Assembly: GCF_029633865.1 (NCBI RefSeq)
Contig: NC_079213.1
Span: forward strand, 102,386,923-102,450,922
DNA: 64,000 bases
Direction: 5' to 3'
DNA from: Lampris incognitus
Lineage: Eukaryota > Chordata > Actinopteri > Lampriformes > Lampridae
In this document: positions 31,698 to 45,153 of the stretch, in pieces
Layout: each line of letters begins with the position of its first letter
Numbering within the stretch: the first letter of the stretch is position 1
The notes under the pieces: model-generated
Told to the model about the DNA's origin: nothing
Databases searched by the model: none
What the model saw: only the letters and a program-made list of their open reading frames with translations
Translations under genes and position numbers: made by a program

Positions 31698-31949
31698 GGT
31701 TGATGATGGATCACAAAGAGCCATGGACATCAATAGCTCTGATAACGACTCCAAAGAGGATAAATATCTGAGTTTCATCACCAGCCAGTCAGACTAGCTT
31801 GGTCTAGTCAGAAAGGCACGAACTGATGAAGCCTCTTGGATGAGAGGCGAAACGTCTTCACGGATATATACCAAGTCCAGTTGCACTCGATTCAGTTCCT
31901 TTGGATAACGATGACCTGGATGAATGAGAACATTCACAGACAAAAAAAC
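31698..31949 (+). repeat. Repeat D, plus orientation
   Basis: 'ggatcacaaagagccatgga' through 'gatgagaggcgaaacgtctt' to 'gaatgagaacattcacagac'. It starts exactly where the L2-type LINE ends, and is inverted relative to 25322-25834. Confidence 0.85.
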
Positions 31950-32556
31950 AATTGTACTTGCCAAGTCATTGCCTATTGACAGGATCTGGGTACAACTTAA
32001 AGGTTGGGACACAATGACATTTTACTGACTATCTGGGACACTAAATAGTCTAGCTCCCTTTTTCCTTTTTTGACTTGGCAATGGTAAAAAAAAACTGATA
32101 TAAGGAAAAAAAAACTGAATTTCTCTGTCATTAAATTAATTTTCTCTCATAACTTCAGTTACAACGACATTCGTTGACTGAAACAGTTTTGAGTCCTAAA
32201 GTAATGACCAGCATACATTTGCATTAAATAATTCCACCAATTTAACCTTACTAACTTACAGCTGATGGTACACAACAATATGGATAATAACTACGGCTAT
32301 TGCAATTTTCCATTTTATTGAAATGTATTGGGTAATAGAGTAATGAATGTCATTTTGAAACTTGGACATTTGAAACTTGGAGTTATTTGTAAAAGGAAAG
32401 CAAGAGTCAGGTTAACCCGACCTTTTGCGTCTGACATCTTTCATTAGTTCAGCACACTGAGTTCGTGTTGTTTGGGCAAGCTAAGATCAATGAGAATTGC
32501 AATCTGGCATCTAGTTAATGATACATGTTTACAGATGCAGTCAGCAAAAAAACTGC
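31950..32556. promoter_or_regulatory. Upstream region of vitellogenin
   Basis: About 600 bp of AT-rich non-repeat sequence before the vitellogenin start. It would hold the proximal hormone- and liver-responsive promoter (family knowledge). Only the two sites listed separately could be proposed. Confidence 0.4.
32410..32422 (+). promoter_or_regulatory. Candidate imperfect estrogen response element
   Basis: 'ggttaacccgacc' compared with the palindrome GGTCA-nnn-TGACC: one mismatch in each half-site. About 190 bp before the ATG. Vertebrate vitellogenins are induced by estradiol through such sites, often imperfect. Weak on its own. Confidence 0.3.
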
Positions 32557-32564
32557 TTTAAAAG
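32557..32564 (+). promoter_or_regulatory. TATA-like box of vitellogenin
   Basis: 'tttaaaag' lies 37 bp before the ATG. This would place transcription start near 32588 and give a 5' leader of about a dozen bases, as is usual for vertebrate vitellogenins. Confidence 0.5.
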
Positions 32565-32600
32565 GAAAGCCGTGAAAGTGTCTCGTGCACACCAGCAGCT

Positions 32601-35600
32601 ATGAGGTTGGTTGTACTCGGCTTGACCATAGCCCTCGTGGGTGAGTATAACTAAATATCTTCTAAACAGTTAGGGTTAGTGTAATGACCTTACCTTCCCG
32701 CTCCCGTGGCTGCTCTGTTTACTATCCCATAACTCCCTGTGTCCTTAAAGGTGTATTCCCCTAATACTGAACATCATAGTTAGTGTATTTCTGCTCATTT
32801 TGACGTTTCTTCCAATCAGAAAAAGATCAGTAGTGTGTAGATGACGAAGTGCTGCTGTCTCCTCAGAGAGAGGTTTAAAGAAATCCAAAAACTTACATTT
32901 AATTCTGAGAACTACTGTCGCACTAATGTACATCTGGATGGCTATATCCCTGTGTACTGTGTTAATCACCAGAGCTGATATCATCACTAGACAGCCACCT
33001 ATTCAATTTTATAAGGTCATATTTTATATTTCAGTGAAACAGAAATATATATATATATATTTAAAAAAAACTGCATTTACCAGCAGGATTACATTTTCTG
33101 TTACACTGTTCTGAAGATTTACAGGAATTTTTCCATGTATTTTTTCATGATTTTTTTTTTCACGATAATTTTATCACGATAATTTTTTCACGATTATTTG
33201 ATCACGATTATTTTTCTCACGATTGTTTCATATGTTGAAATAAAAACCAGTTTGCATATATTTTTGCAGCGGGTCATCAGGTTAACTTAGGTAAGTGTCA
33301 TTCGAAACTACAGTAGAAATATATAAAGATGCAATGTAAGTTAAAAAAAACCCACTGACATCCAAATGCTGGATCTCTGAGGATCCTGATTGAATAAGAC
33401 ATTGTGTATTAATCATCCTCATGTGCATGGTAATGGAAACTAGTTTGGGGGGGGGGTTGTGTGTAAAAAAAAAGTGGGAAATTTATTATTTTTCTTAGCA
33501 ATGTGGATTTTTTTGAAAAATTAAAAACAAATGCCTAAATATTATAAGTACCTGGCTCTTAATATGACCTTGAGTGATGGTAGTCATTATAAAAGATTTA
33601 AAGAATGTCATATGTTAATAAATCGATTATGATAATGATCATAAATGACTGTTGCAGCTCCCGAGTTTGCCACAGATAAGACCTACATTTACAAATATGA
33701 AGCGGTGGTTCTGGGCGGCCTGCCAGAGGAGGGCCTGGCCAGGGCCGGAGTGAAGATCACCAGCAAAGTTTTCATCAGTGCAGTCGATCCAAACACCTTC
33801 CTGATAAAGGTAAATACCACCAATGTATCTTAATACCATCATCTATAATAAAATGTTCTTACTAGTTTTTTTATACATTTTTTTCACGTCCTTGTGTCTT
33901 TATATTGTACTAGTAAACTTACTAATCAATCTACATGACTCTTAATCTTAATTTTCACTCTCACCTTTGGGTAGTCCATGGACCGGAAGCCAGTTCCCTT
34001 AAAATTGAAGCAAAATTTTCAGCTCTCCACTTTATCGAGTTGTCACTGGGGGGGAAAAAAAAACAGAATAAAAAAAGAAAACGTTTGTTTTTTGATTTTG
34101 ATTGATCCCTGTGGGGAAATTCCTCCCTGCATTTAACCCATCCCAGCTGTGTAGCTAGGAGCAGTGGGCAGTCGCCGTGCAGTGCCCGGGGACCAACTCC
34201 AGTTCGTCTTGCCATGCCTCGGTCGGGGCACAGACAGGAGTATTAACCCTAACATGTATGTCTTTTTGTTGTTGCTTTTCCTAATAAGCTGGTGGAACCA
34301 GAGCTCTTTGAATACAGCGGAATCTGGCCCAAAGACCTGTTCACCCCGGCCATCAAACTCACCACGGCACTGGCCGCTCAGCTCCAGACACCGGTCAGGT
34401 TTGAGTATGCCAACGGCGTGGTGGGTAAGGTGTTTGCTCCTGACGGTGTGTCTGCCACTGTGCTGAACATCTTCCGAGGGATCCTCAACATCTTACAGCT
34501 CAACATCAAGAAGACACAGCGGGTCTACGAGCTGCAAGAGGTTTGCCATACAGTTTGTTATTGGAATAACTTTGCTCACAAATAATAATCATCAACATCA
34601 TTTACAAAATAACTGCTAAGTGCTTTACCAACACACATTATGAAACAATGGCCAGAGAAATAGTGACGTGAGAATCAGAATCAAGGAAATGGAATAAGGG
34701 TTTGTGACTTGCTAGAGGACAAGGAATGACCATACTGTAGTATTGGATTTACCTGAACTGTGTGCGTTGTCATGTTATTCAGGCTGGAGCTCAGGGTGTG
34801 TGCAAGACCAACTACATCATCAGCGAGGACACAAAGGAGGACCGCCTCCGTCTGACCAAGACCAAAGATTTGAACCACTGCCAGGACAGAATCATTAAGG
34901 AAATCGGTCTGGTGTATACAGAGTCATGCGTTGAGTGCCAGGCTGTAAGTGATTTTTTTCATCTGATCTGATACTCTGGTGTGCGGTTTACTCCTAACCA
35001 CCACCACTAGCGACGTGACGATATTGTGTCTTTTTTCTACCCAGAAAGGAAAGACCCTGACAGGAACCTCTGCTTACAACTACATCCTGAAGCCAACCAC
35101 CACAGGTGCTCTGATCTTGGAGGCCACTGCAACCGAGTTGATCCAGTTCTCCCCTCTGAACATCATGAACGGTGCCGCCCAGATGGAAGCTAAGTATGTA
35201 CTCAATTAAAATAAAAAGAAAGTGGTGAAGTGTGGTGTTAATATGGACGCCGTTTACAACACAACGTATCTTAGTACAGATGTGAGTGGATTTACGTGTT
35301 TTCACAGGCAAGTCCTGACCTTGCTCAACATTGAGAAGATCCCAGTGGCACCCATCAGGGCACAATACATCGAGCGTGGATCCCTGCAGTATGAGTTTGC
35401 CTCTGAACTTCTCCAAACGCCCATCCAGCTTCTTAGGATCAGCAACACAGAGGCTCAGGTACTGTGAAGCAAAAAAAAAAAGAAATGTCTTCCACTTAGA
35501 TCAGTGCTGGGCAATATGGAAGATATTATCACGATAATCATATCAAATGTTACACAATGTCAATATACAGCGCATCTGGAAAGTATTCACACCCCTTCAC

Positions 35601-38600
35601 TTTCCCCACATTTTGTTATGTTACAGCCTTATTCCAAAATGGATTAAATTCCTTTTTTTCTCATCAATCTACAGACAATACCCCATAACGACAAAGTGAA
35701 AAAGGTTTTGTAGAAATTTTTGCAAATTCATTAAAAATAAAAAACTGAAATATTGCATGTACATAAGTATTCACACCCTTTACTCAGTACTTGGTTGAGG
35801 CACCTGTGGCAGCGATTACAGCCCCAAGTCTTCTTGGGTATGAAGCTACAAGCTTAGCACACCTATATTTGGGGTATTTCTCCCATTCTTCTCTGCAGAT
35901 CCTCTCTAGCTCTGTAAGGTTAGATGAGGAGTGTCGCTGCATAGCTATTTTCAGGTCTTTCCAGACCTGTTCAATGGGGTTCAAGTCTGGGCTCTGGCTG
36001 GGCCACTCAAGGACATTCACAGACTTGTCCCGAAGCCACTCCTTCGTTGTCTTGGCTGTGTGCTTAAGGTCGTTGTCGTGTTGAAAGGTAAACCTTCGCC
36101 CCAGTCTGAGGTCCTGAGCACTCTTGAGCAGGTTTTTATCAAGGATCTCTCTGTACTTTGCTCCATTCATCTTTCCCTCTATCCTGACTAGTTTCCCAGT
36201 TCCTGCCGCTGAAAAACATCCCCACAGCATGATGCTGCCACCACCATGCTTCACTGTAGGGATGGTATTAGCAAGGTGATGAGAGGTGCCTGGTTTCCTC
36301 CAGACGTGACGTTTGGCATTCAGGCCAAAGAGTTCAGTCTTGGTTTCATCAGACCAGAGAATCTTGTTTCTCATGGTCTGAGAGTCCTTTAGGTGCTTTC
36401 TGGCAAACTCCAAGCGGGCTGTCATGTGCCTTTTACTGAGCAGAGGCTTCCGTCTGGCCACTCTACCATAAAGGCCTGATTGGTGGAGTGCTGCAGAGAT
36501 GGTTGTCCTTCTGGAAGGTTCTCCCATCTCCACAGAGGGATGCTGGAGCTCTGTCAGAGTGACCATCGGGTTCTTGGTCACCTCCCTGACCAAGGCCCTT
36601 CTCCCCCGATTGCTCAGTTTGGCTGGGCGGCCAGCTCTAGGAAGAGTCCTGGTGAATCCAAACTTCTTCCATTTACGAATGATGGAGACCACTGTGCTCT
36701 TCGGGACCTTCAAAGCTATAGAATTTTTTTTGTACCCTTCCCCAGATCTGTGCCTCGATACAATCCTGTCTCAGAGGTCCTTTGACTTCATGGCTTGGTT
36801 TCTGCTCTGACATGCACTGTCAACAGTGGGACCTTATATAGACACGTGTGTGGCTTTCCAAATCATGTCCAATCAATTGAATTTACTATGGGTGGACTCC
36901 AATCAAGATGTAGAAACATCTCAAGAATGATCAGTGGAAACAGGATGAACCTGAGCTCAATTTTGAGTGTCATAGCAAAGGGTGTGAATACTTATGTACA
37001 TGCAATATTTCAGTTTTTTATTTTTAATAAATTTGCAAAAATTTCTACAAAACCTTTTTCACTTTGTCATTATGGGGTATTGTATGTAGATTGATGAGGA
37101 AAAAAAAGGAATTTAATCCATTTTGGAATAAGGCTGTGACATAACAAAATGTGGGGAAAGTGAAGGGGTGTGAATACTTTCTGAATGCACTGTACATATC
37201 ACAATATCTGATAACATGGTATGTAAAAGTACTGTGTTTTAGAGGTTCAGCACATTGAACTGTTTGGTTATGAAAAGTATAATATCAAATCAAAAGTAGT
37301 TTTCAAATACCCCAAATATTTCAGAACTCATTTTGTGGGAAATTTTAGGCAATAGATTCTCCTTGTCATTAATTTTGACAGCAAAATCATTGTGATACGT
37401 GAAATTACCTGAATTTCATCCAGATACAATACCACTAAAACACAATAAACGATAAGATTGAATTTTTGCCCGGCTCTACTTCAGATTCTTGCCTAGATTC
37501 AGCATTTGACAACAGACTAATACTGGAGCATTGTGGGTTTTTGACAGATTGTTGAGATTCTGAACCACCTGGTGGCCTACAATGTGGATAAGGTTCATGA
37601 GGACGCACCCCTCAAGTTTATTGAACTTATCCAGCTTCTTCGTGTGGCCAGATTGGAGACTATTGAATCTCTCTGGGCTACAGTCAGTGTCAAACCAGAA
37701 TACAGGTAAGGGCAGCTTTTATCCAAAAAAGAACATAAAAAAAAAATCACTGTGCTCTCAGAGATAGTTCGATAATTAGGTTTGCTGAACTAAAAAAGGA
37801 AAAGAATCACTCTGAACAACATTTTGAGGTGTATGTTTTCAGACACTGGTTGCTGGATGCAGTCCCCGCCATTGGAACGCATGTTGCTCTGAAGTTCATC
37901 AAGGAGAAGTTCATTGCTGATGACATCACTTCTGCCGAAGCTGCTCATGCCCTGATTGCGTCTGTGCAAATGGTGACGGCCGACCGGGAGGCCATCAAAC
38001 TTGTTGAGGTGGGTTTAGCTCTTAAAGTAGTGTCATCTACAAACAGCATTGAAGTAAGTTTATAAACAGCAAAGTCAAAAATAGCAGAAGTTAAAGTTCA
38101 GTGCAGTGGCAGTGGGTCGGTATTTTGCACTAGTAAACTGTCATAACATTTTCTCATTATCACGGCAAAAATATGATAAAAGATATAATTATGATTATTA
38201 AAGCAATAGTTTCACCAACTTTTCCACTACTCCTCACAGGGCCTGGCTTTCAACCACAAGGTTCAGGCAAACCCAATTCTGCGCAAGATTGTCCTGCTGG
38301 GTTATGGTACCATGGTCGCCAAATACTGTGCTGAGAATCCAACGTGCCCAGCGGAGCTTGTGAGGGTAAAGAATGTTTTTTCTTTTTTCTTTTTTAAAGC
38401 TAAATTTCAAATGCAACATCATGGATTAAAAGCAAAAACTAACTTTTAATTTCTCTTCCTGTCATAGCCCATTCATGAGCAGGTAGTTAAGGCTGCTGCT
38501 AAGGCTGAACATGAAGATCTTATAGTTCTTCTCAAAGTTCTGGGTAACGCCGGCCACCCTGCCAGCCTTAAGCCAATCATGAAGCTTCTGCCTGGGTTTG

Positions 38601-41600
38601 GTACTGCTGCCGCGGCTTTGCCACTGAGAGTTCATATTGATGCCATCTTGGCCCTCAGGAATATTGCAAAGAAGGAACCCAAGACGGTGAGACTTAGATC
38701 AGACATTCTGTTCTGTTACTGAAATTGAATACAAAGTTTGACACATATCCACCATGTGCAATTTTAACCTGTATGCATTTTTTGTGAATTAGGTCCAAGA
38801 TGTGGCTCTTCAGGTGTTCATGGACAAGGCTCTGCACGCAGAAATCCGTATGGTTGCCGCCATTGTGCTGTTTGAGACCAAACTCCCCACGGGGCTTGTC
38901 ACCACACTCGCTGATGCAGTTTTGAATGAAGCAAATTTGCAGGTTGCAAGCTTTGTCTATTCCTACATGAAGGCCATGACCAAGAACACTGCCCCTGACT
39001 TGGCAACAGTGTAAGATCCCTAATTATAAGCTCTTCGGGCTGTTTTATATTCTTGAATCACTAAAGTCTCAAAAAGAGTTTGATGTTCTGCTTTCAGTGC
39101 TGCGGCCTGTGATGTTGCCGTGAAAATCCTGAGCCCCAAATATGAAAGACTCAGCTATCGCTACAGCAAGACGTTCTATCTTGACACCTATCACAGTAAG
39201 ATCATTATTTTGATAAAGTTTCAATTGGTCATTCTGACAAACAATTAGTTTTGATAGATGTAGTACTTTATCTTTGGTTCATATGATGGTTCTAAAACCT
39301 AAGATTTAATTGTTTTTCTTGTTTTTCCTCCAGGCCCCTGGATGGTGGGAGCTGCCGGCACTGCTTTCTACATCAACGATGCAGCAACCGTTTTGCCAAG
39401 AACCATTGTGGCCAAAGCCCGAACATACCTAGCTGGGGCTTACGCGGATGTTTTGGAGGTAAATGACCATGTGGTGTACTCGATGGCAAATACAAGTTTG
39501 TTTTTTTTAATTTTCAAAAACATTAAATTTCTCAGAATAGGCATCAGTGTTAAGTGGATATTTTATATAGTTTCTTCATTTTTATAGTGTATTGTATAGA
39601 TTGGTGATAACAGCAAGGGACATAATGAGCTTGCAAGCTGTGGGGCTCATTTTAATTCAGTGGTTGCCTAACCTGGCAGCATGGTGGCCCAGCAGTTAGC
39701 ACGGTGGCCTCACAGCAAAAAGGTCCTGGGTTCGAGCCCCGGGGTAGTCCGATCTTTGGGGGTCGTCCTCTGTGTGGGGTTTGCATGTTCTCCCTGTGTC
39801 TGCATGGGTTTCCTCCGGGTGCTCCGGTTTCCTCCCGCAGTCCAAAGACATGTAGGTCAGGTGAATCGGCCGTACTAAATTGTCCCTAGGTGTGAATGTG
39901 AATGTGTGTGTGTGTGTGTTGGCCCTGTGATGGCCTGGCGGCCTGTCCAGGGTGTATCCCTGCCTGCTGCCCAGTGACTACTGGGATAGGCTCCAGCATC
40001 CCCCTGACCCTGAGAGCAGGATAAGCGGTTTGGATAATGGATGGATGGATGGTTGCCTAACCCTGAGGCCATTACCATGTTCTGAATAAGTTCTGGCTTG
40101 GTTAGAGGTATTTATATGAATGCCGGTTTTTAAACACTAGCAAGCAAGCAACCATAACATTCTAATGATATGGCAATCAATATAGACCAGGTGAATTAGA
40201 ATAAGATATCATTTTAGATTATCTGAGCAAAAGCCCATCCAATAAGTAAGTGCTATTTCTGTCCCTCAGTTTGGTGTAAGAACAGAGGGAATCCAAGAGG
40301 CTCTTATGAAAATACCCAAGGCTCCAGAAAACGCTGACAGGATGACCAAAATAAAGGAGATTATAAAAGCTGTAAGTTTGAGGGATCCTCTTGAGTTTTA
40401 ATTTCTTATTTTTTCCAAAGAAATCTGATGTAATTGAAGAGATTTTATAATTAATTAGAAAGCTGGATGAAACATCTTATTTTCTCCCACAGCTCTCTGA
40501 CTGGAGGGCCCACCCTACAAGTCAGCCACTGGGATCTGTGTATGTGAAATTCTTCGGACAGGAAATAGCATTTGCCAGTGTTGACAAAGCCATAGTTGAT
40601 CAGATTATTGAGGTAAAGCATCTTGTTCATTTGGTCAGATGTGGCATTTGATTTAATCAATAACTAATCTAGGACTGGAAGATATGTTCGATAATAATGT
40701 AAATCAAATTAATAATTTAATGCTATATCCTTGAAAATTGTCCTTTTTGTTTTGGCAATTGCATTGGTGTTTGAGCACTCCAAGTCCCAAAGATCCAAGT
40801 TCTGAGGGCAAAGCTCTTCTACCATATGTATCTACTTGTTTGACACAGCAACTTTGCTTTTTCTTAAAACTCCCAGCAACCTATCTTATTCTTCCTCATT
40901 TGGTTGCTCTGACGATGAAAAACACTATGCTCCAACTAATTTTTCCAGGAAAATTCCTTCCCGACGGTAACCATTATAATAACCAACAAAAGCAGTCCTG
41001 AGTTGTGTGTTCATCGACTGGATATTGTCTTATATAAGGCAGCAATAGAAAATATTGAGGAGGACATTTGTTAACATGGAAATCTCCAAGATTGTCGCTT
41101 GAAACAGCATTTTTTCCACAGTTTGCCTCAGGCCCTAGGGTTCGTGCTTATGGAAGGCAGGTCTTGGAAGGTCTGCTGTCCGGTTTTAAATTCCATCATG
41201 CCCGACCTATGCTGGCTGCTGAGGTGCGCCGCATCTTCCCCACTGCTGTTGGTCTGCCGATGGAGCTCAGCTTCTACTCCGCCACTGTGGCTGCTGCAGC
41301 CATCAACAGTAAGTCCTATTGGCCTGACCCATCTGATGTGAGTTACAGGTTAAGCTTATCATAATAAACGTTAGTCATCTTTATTGATCACGTACACATG
41401 GTATATGGGTAGTGAGGTTGATTGCTCCCATATCTTGCTCTCAAGCCTGTTCAGATAGTAATGTTATATAAAAATGTAGATCAAGGGCATCCGGGTAGCG
41501 TAGCAGTCTATTCCGTTACTTACCAACATGTGGATCGCCGGTTCGAATCCCCGTGTTGCCTCCGGCTTGCTTGGGACGTCCCTACAGATACAACTGGCTG

Positions 41601-44600
41601 CATCTGCAGGTGGGAAGCTGGATGTGGGTATGTGTCCTGGTCACTGCACTAGCGCCTCCTCAGGTCGGGGGGGGCGGCTGTTCGGGGGGGAGAGGGAACT
41701 GGGGGGAATAGCGTGATCCTCCCATGCGCTACATCCCCCTGGTGAAACTCCTCACTGTCAGGTGAAAAGAAGCGGTTGGCCACTCCACATGTATCGGAGG
41801 AGACATGTGGTAGTCTGCAGCCCTCCCCAGATCGGCAGAGGGGGTGGAGCAGCGACCAGGACGGCTCGGAAGAGTGGGGTAATTGGCCGGGTACATTTGG
41901 GTAGAAAAAGGGGGGAAATCAAAAGAAAACAGGTAAAAAAAAAAAAAAACAGTAAAGTTAAAAACAGTATATTTTAAAGTTACATGTAATCGCAACGGTA
42001 GTGTGTTAGTGTATTGCACTAATGTATTGTAAAAGCAGATTATCTCATTATGACAACAAAAATATAATGATAAAGATATTATGATAGTAAAAGGACAAAG
42101 GACACCCCCTCCAAAAAAAGCATAGACTATGTAAAGGAAGTCATACGTTATATACAAAATATATACATATTTTCTATATGATATACCCAATCTTTCCAGT
42201 CACTTTATAATATAACAGAGGTTAAAGCAACAGGTCGGTAATCATTTAGGCAAGAGACAGGTGTTTTATTAGGAACAGGCACGATGGTTTTCTGAAAACA
42301 CAGTGGAACCACACACAATGACAGGGACAGGCTAAAAATGTCAGTAAAAACCTGAGATAGCTTGGTGTAACATGCCTTGAGGACTTGGGAAGGGATGCCG
42401 TCTGGGCCAGCAGCTTCACAAGCCTTAACCCTTTTAAAAGTTTTACTCACATCAGCCTCTGTCGCCTGTAGATCGACTTCATCAGGTGGGCACTGTGCTG
42501 CGGTCACTGGGTCCCAGTTGTGAGCTTCAATGTGGGCATAAAAGTTGTTAAGCTCATCCGGGAGAGAGGCAGGGGTGTTGATAGCCACACTGGGTTTAGA
42601 TTTATCATCTATAATCACCTGCAGCCCCCTTTACATAGGCCACGAGTCAGCCACTGTAGTCATTTTCCAGTTTGTCCCTATATTGTCTTTTAGCAGCTCT
42701 GATGGCTCTCGTTAGTCATACCTGGATTTTTGTAGCATTCCTTGTCCCCCAATTTAAAATGTCGTCGTCAATCCAGGGCTTCTGGTTGGGCTAGGAGTGA
42801 ATAGACTGTACTGGGATTCATGTTCTGTAGTTCAACACTGTACTGTCCTCACAGTGGGCTGTGTGCACTTCACTTTCTGCTTGTTGGCAGGAAGCAAGAG
42901 CACTGACAGGTGGTTGGATTTCCCAAAACGAGGTTGTAGGATAGACCTGTAAGCTTCCTTGGCCGTGGAGCAACAGTGGTTGAGAGTTTTACTGCCTCTA
43001 GTTGGGGAAGTGACATGTTTGTAACATTTTTAGTAGCACAGATTTCAGGTTAGAGTGGTTCAAGTCCCCTACCACAATTGAAATATCCTCAGGGTGCAAG
43101 TTCTCCTGCCTGCAAATGTCTCCATACAGTCCGTCCAGCGCCGCTGGGTCAGTAGCTTGCAGTGGTATGTAGACAGCAGTTAACAGCACAGAAATGAATT
43201 CCCTTGGGAGATAGAATGGTCTGCACATTATTGTTGTTCCAACTCTGGCAAACAGGACTGAGAGACTATTTCCATGTCAAGTCAAGTCAAGACAATTTAT
43301 TTGTATAGCCCAATATCACAAATTACGTCAGTGCACCATGAATTGCTAACAAAGAAGCATACACCATCTCCCTTTACCTTGCCAGTAGTCATCGTGGATG
43401 GGTCCATACAGTGCACAGAAAAGCCCTCCAGTTGTATAGCCCTATCAGGTTTATTAGGGCTCAGCCAATTCTCTGTAAAGCAGAACACACAACAGTCCTT
43501 CATGTCCCTTTGAGAGCTTATTTGGCAATGAGGTTTGTCCAGCTTGTTGTCGAGGGACTGTATGTTAGAAAGCATTATGCTGGGAATCAGGGGACAGGTA
43601 GGATGCCGTCATTGCCTCACCAGGGTGCCACCTCATTTACCTCACCTCCAGAAGCACTGTCTGCAGCCATTACTCCATGGTGGTACCTGTTTGTTGAAGG
43701 TAATGTCTCTTGGCAAGTCCCCCGTCTTCCAGTCCAGTGAAGTCTGGCCATCATAGGTAATTGTGCAAGATGTGTTTTGTGCAACAAAAGTGACATATAA
43801 CACAAAAAGAAACAACAAAGTGAGAGCAGCTCATAGCAAGTTGCCATAGTATGGCGCCATCTTCGATCCCATCACGTGTTCATACAGACTTCTTTTTGTC
43901 TTTTGGTTTTTGTGAAGGAGGAGGAAGTGGCAGAGGAAGAAACTGAAACACGGAACCTTATGTTATTCGTTGCCTCAGTACTGTCAATGCTAGATTTTTG
44001 CTTGATAATACTTTTTACAGTTTTAGAAAGTCCGTTTTCATTGATATTAGTATTTTTTGTAACCCCTATGATTGGGGCTGTGATTTTCATTACCTAAAAG
44101 AAAATACACCCTGTATCTCACAGTCCATGCCACTGTGACCCCACCCCTGCCTGAGAACTTCCATGTTACCCAGCTCCTTAAATCGGATATTGAGCTGAGG
44201 GCTGCAGTTGCCCCAAGGTAAATAAATGGAAATTTACCTTTATATAATAGAAACTGATAGAATTTCTTAACATCAGTTCACCAGAATGTTGACTCATAGA
44301 ATTCACCCTCAAATTTCATTTTCTCCTCCTTCCAGCCTTTCCATGCACACCTATGCTGTTATGGGAGTGAATACCGCCTTGATTCAGGCTGCCCTGATAT
44401 CCAGAGTAAGAGTCCATGCTATTGTGCCTGGAAAGCTGGAAGCAAGGATTGACATGATTAAGGACAACTTCAAGATTCAGGTTTTACCTGTTGAGGGTGT
44501 GGATAAAATTGTATCTGCACTGTAGGTAACATTCCTTGTCTTCTAAGTGATTTGAATAAAGAATTTAGAAACTCCAATTTGAAACAAACATTTTCTTTTC

Positions 44601-45106
44601 TCTTATCCCAACAGTGTTGAGACTCTTGCCATTGCAAGAAATGTTGAAGATCTTGCAGCTGCAAAAGTTACACCAATTATCCCAGCTCAGAAGGCTCCGC
44701 AGCTGTCAAGGGAGGTCCTCACATCTACACTCTCTTCTAAGATTGTGTCTTCTCTGGCTGGTGGCTTGGTAAATTTAATCCCTGACACCCACTTTCCAAC
44801 ATAAAGCTCCACACTTGTTCTCCAAATAAATGCATCATCTTGCTTATGTGAGTGAGTTCTTCCATCTTTCTAGTCAAAGTCATCCGAAATCCTTCCTGTT
44901 GATTTGCCCAACAAAATCATCAAGAAGATGAAAATCATCAAGGGCCTCTTTGAGCGGAAAATGTGCGCTCAATCTGAAACCTTTGGAATCAAAGCGTGCA
45001 CTGAGATCGAATCTCAGAATGCTGCCTTCATCAAAGACTGTCCACTCTACGCCATGATAGGGAAACATGCACTCATTGTTGGGGTCTCTCCAGGTAAGTA
45101 AGACAG

Positions 45107-45153
<47 letters not shown>

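Larger units (their letters stand above)
35503..37480. mobile_element. hAT-like MITE in vitellogenin intron 7, split by Tc1
   Basis: Left end 'agtgctgggcaatatgg', right end complement 'agtagagccgggcaa'. Interior words such as 'atcacaatatctgata' are typical of this kind. Its 3' part is also found at 16225-16371. No clean 8-bp duplication. Confidence 0.55.

Noticed and set aside
43876-44097. Hydrophobic 73-codon open frame in vitellogenin intron 17
   Set aside because: Between a LINE 5' end and the exon 18 acceptor; no homology recognised, no promoter or splice evidence. Most likely chance.
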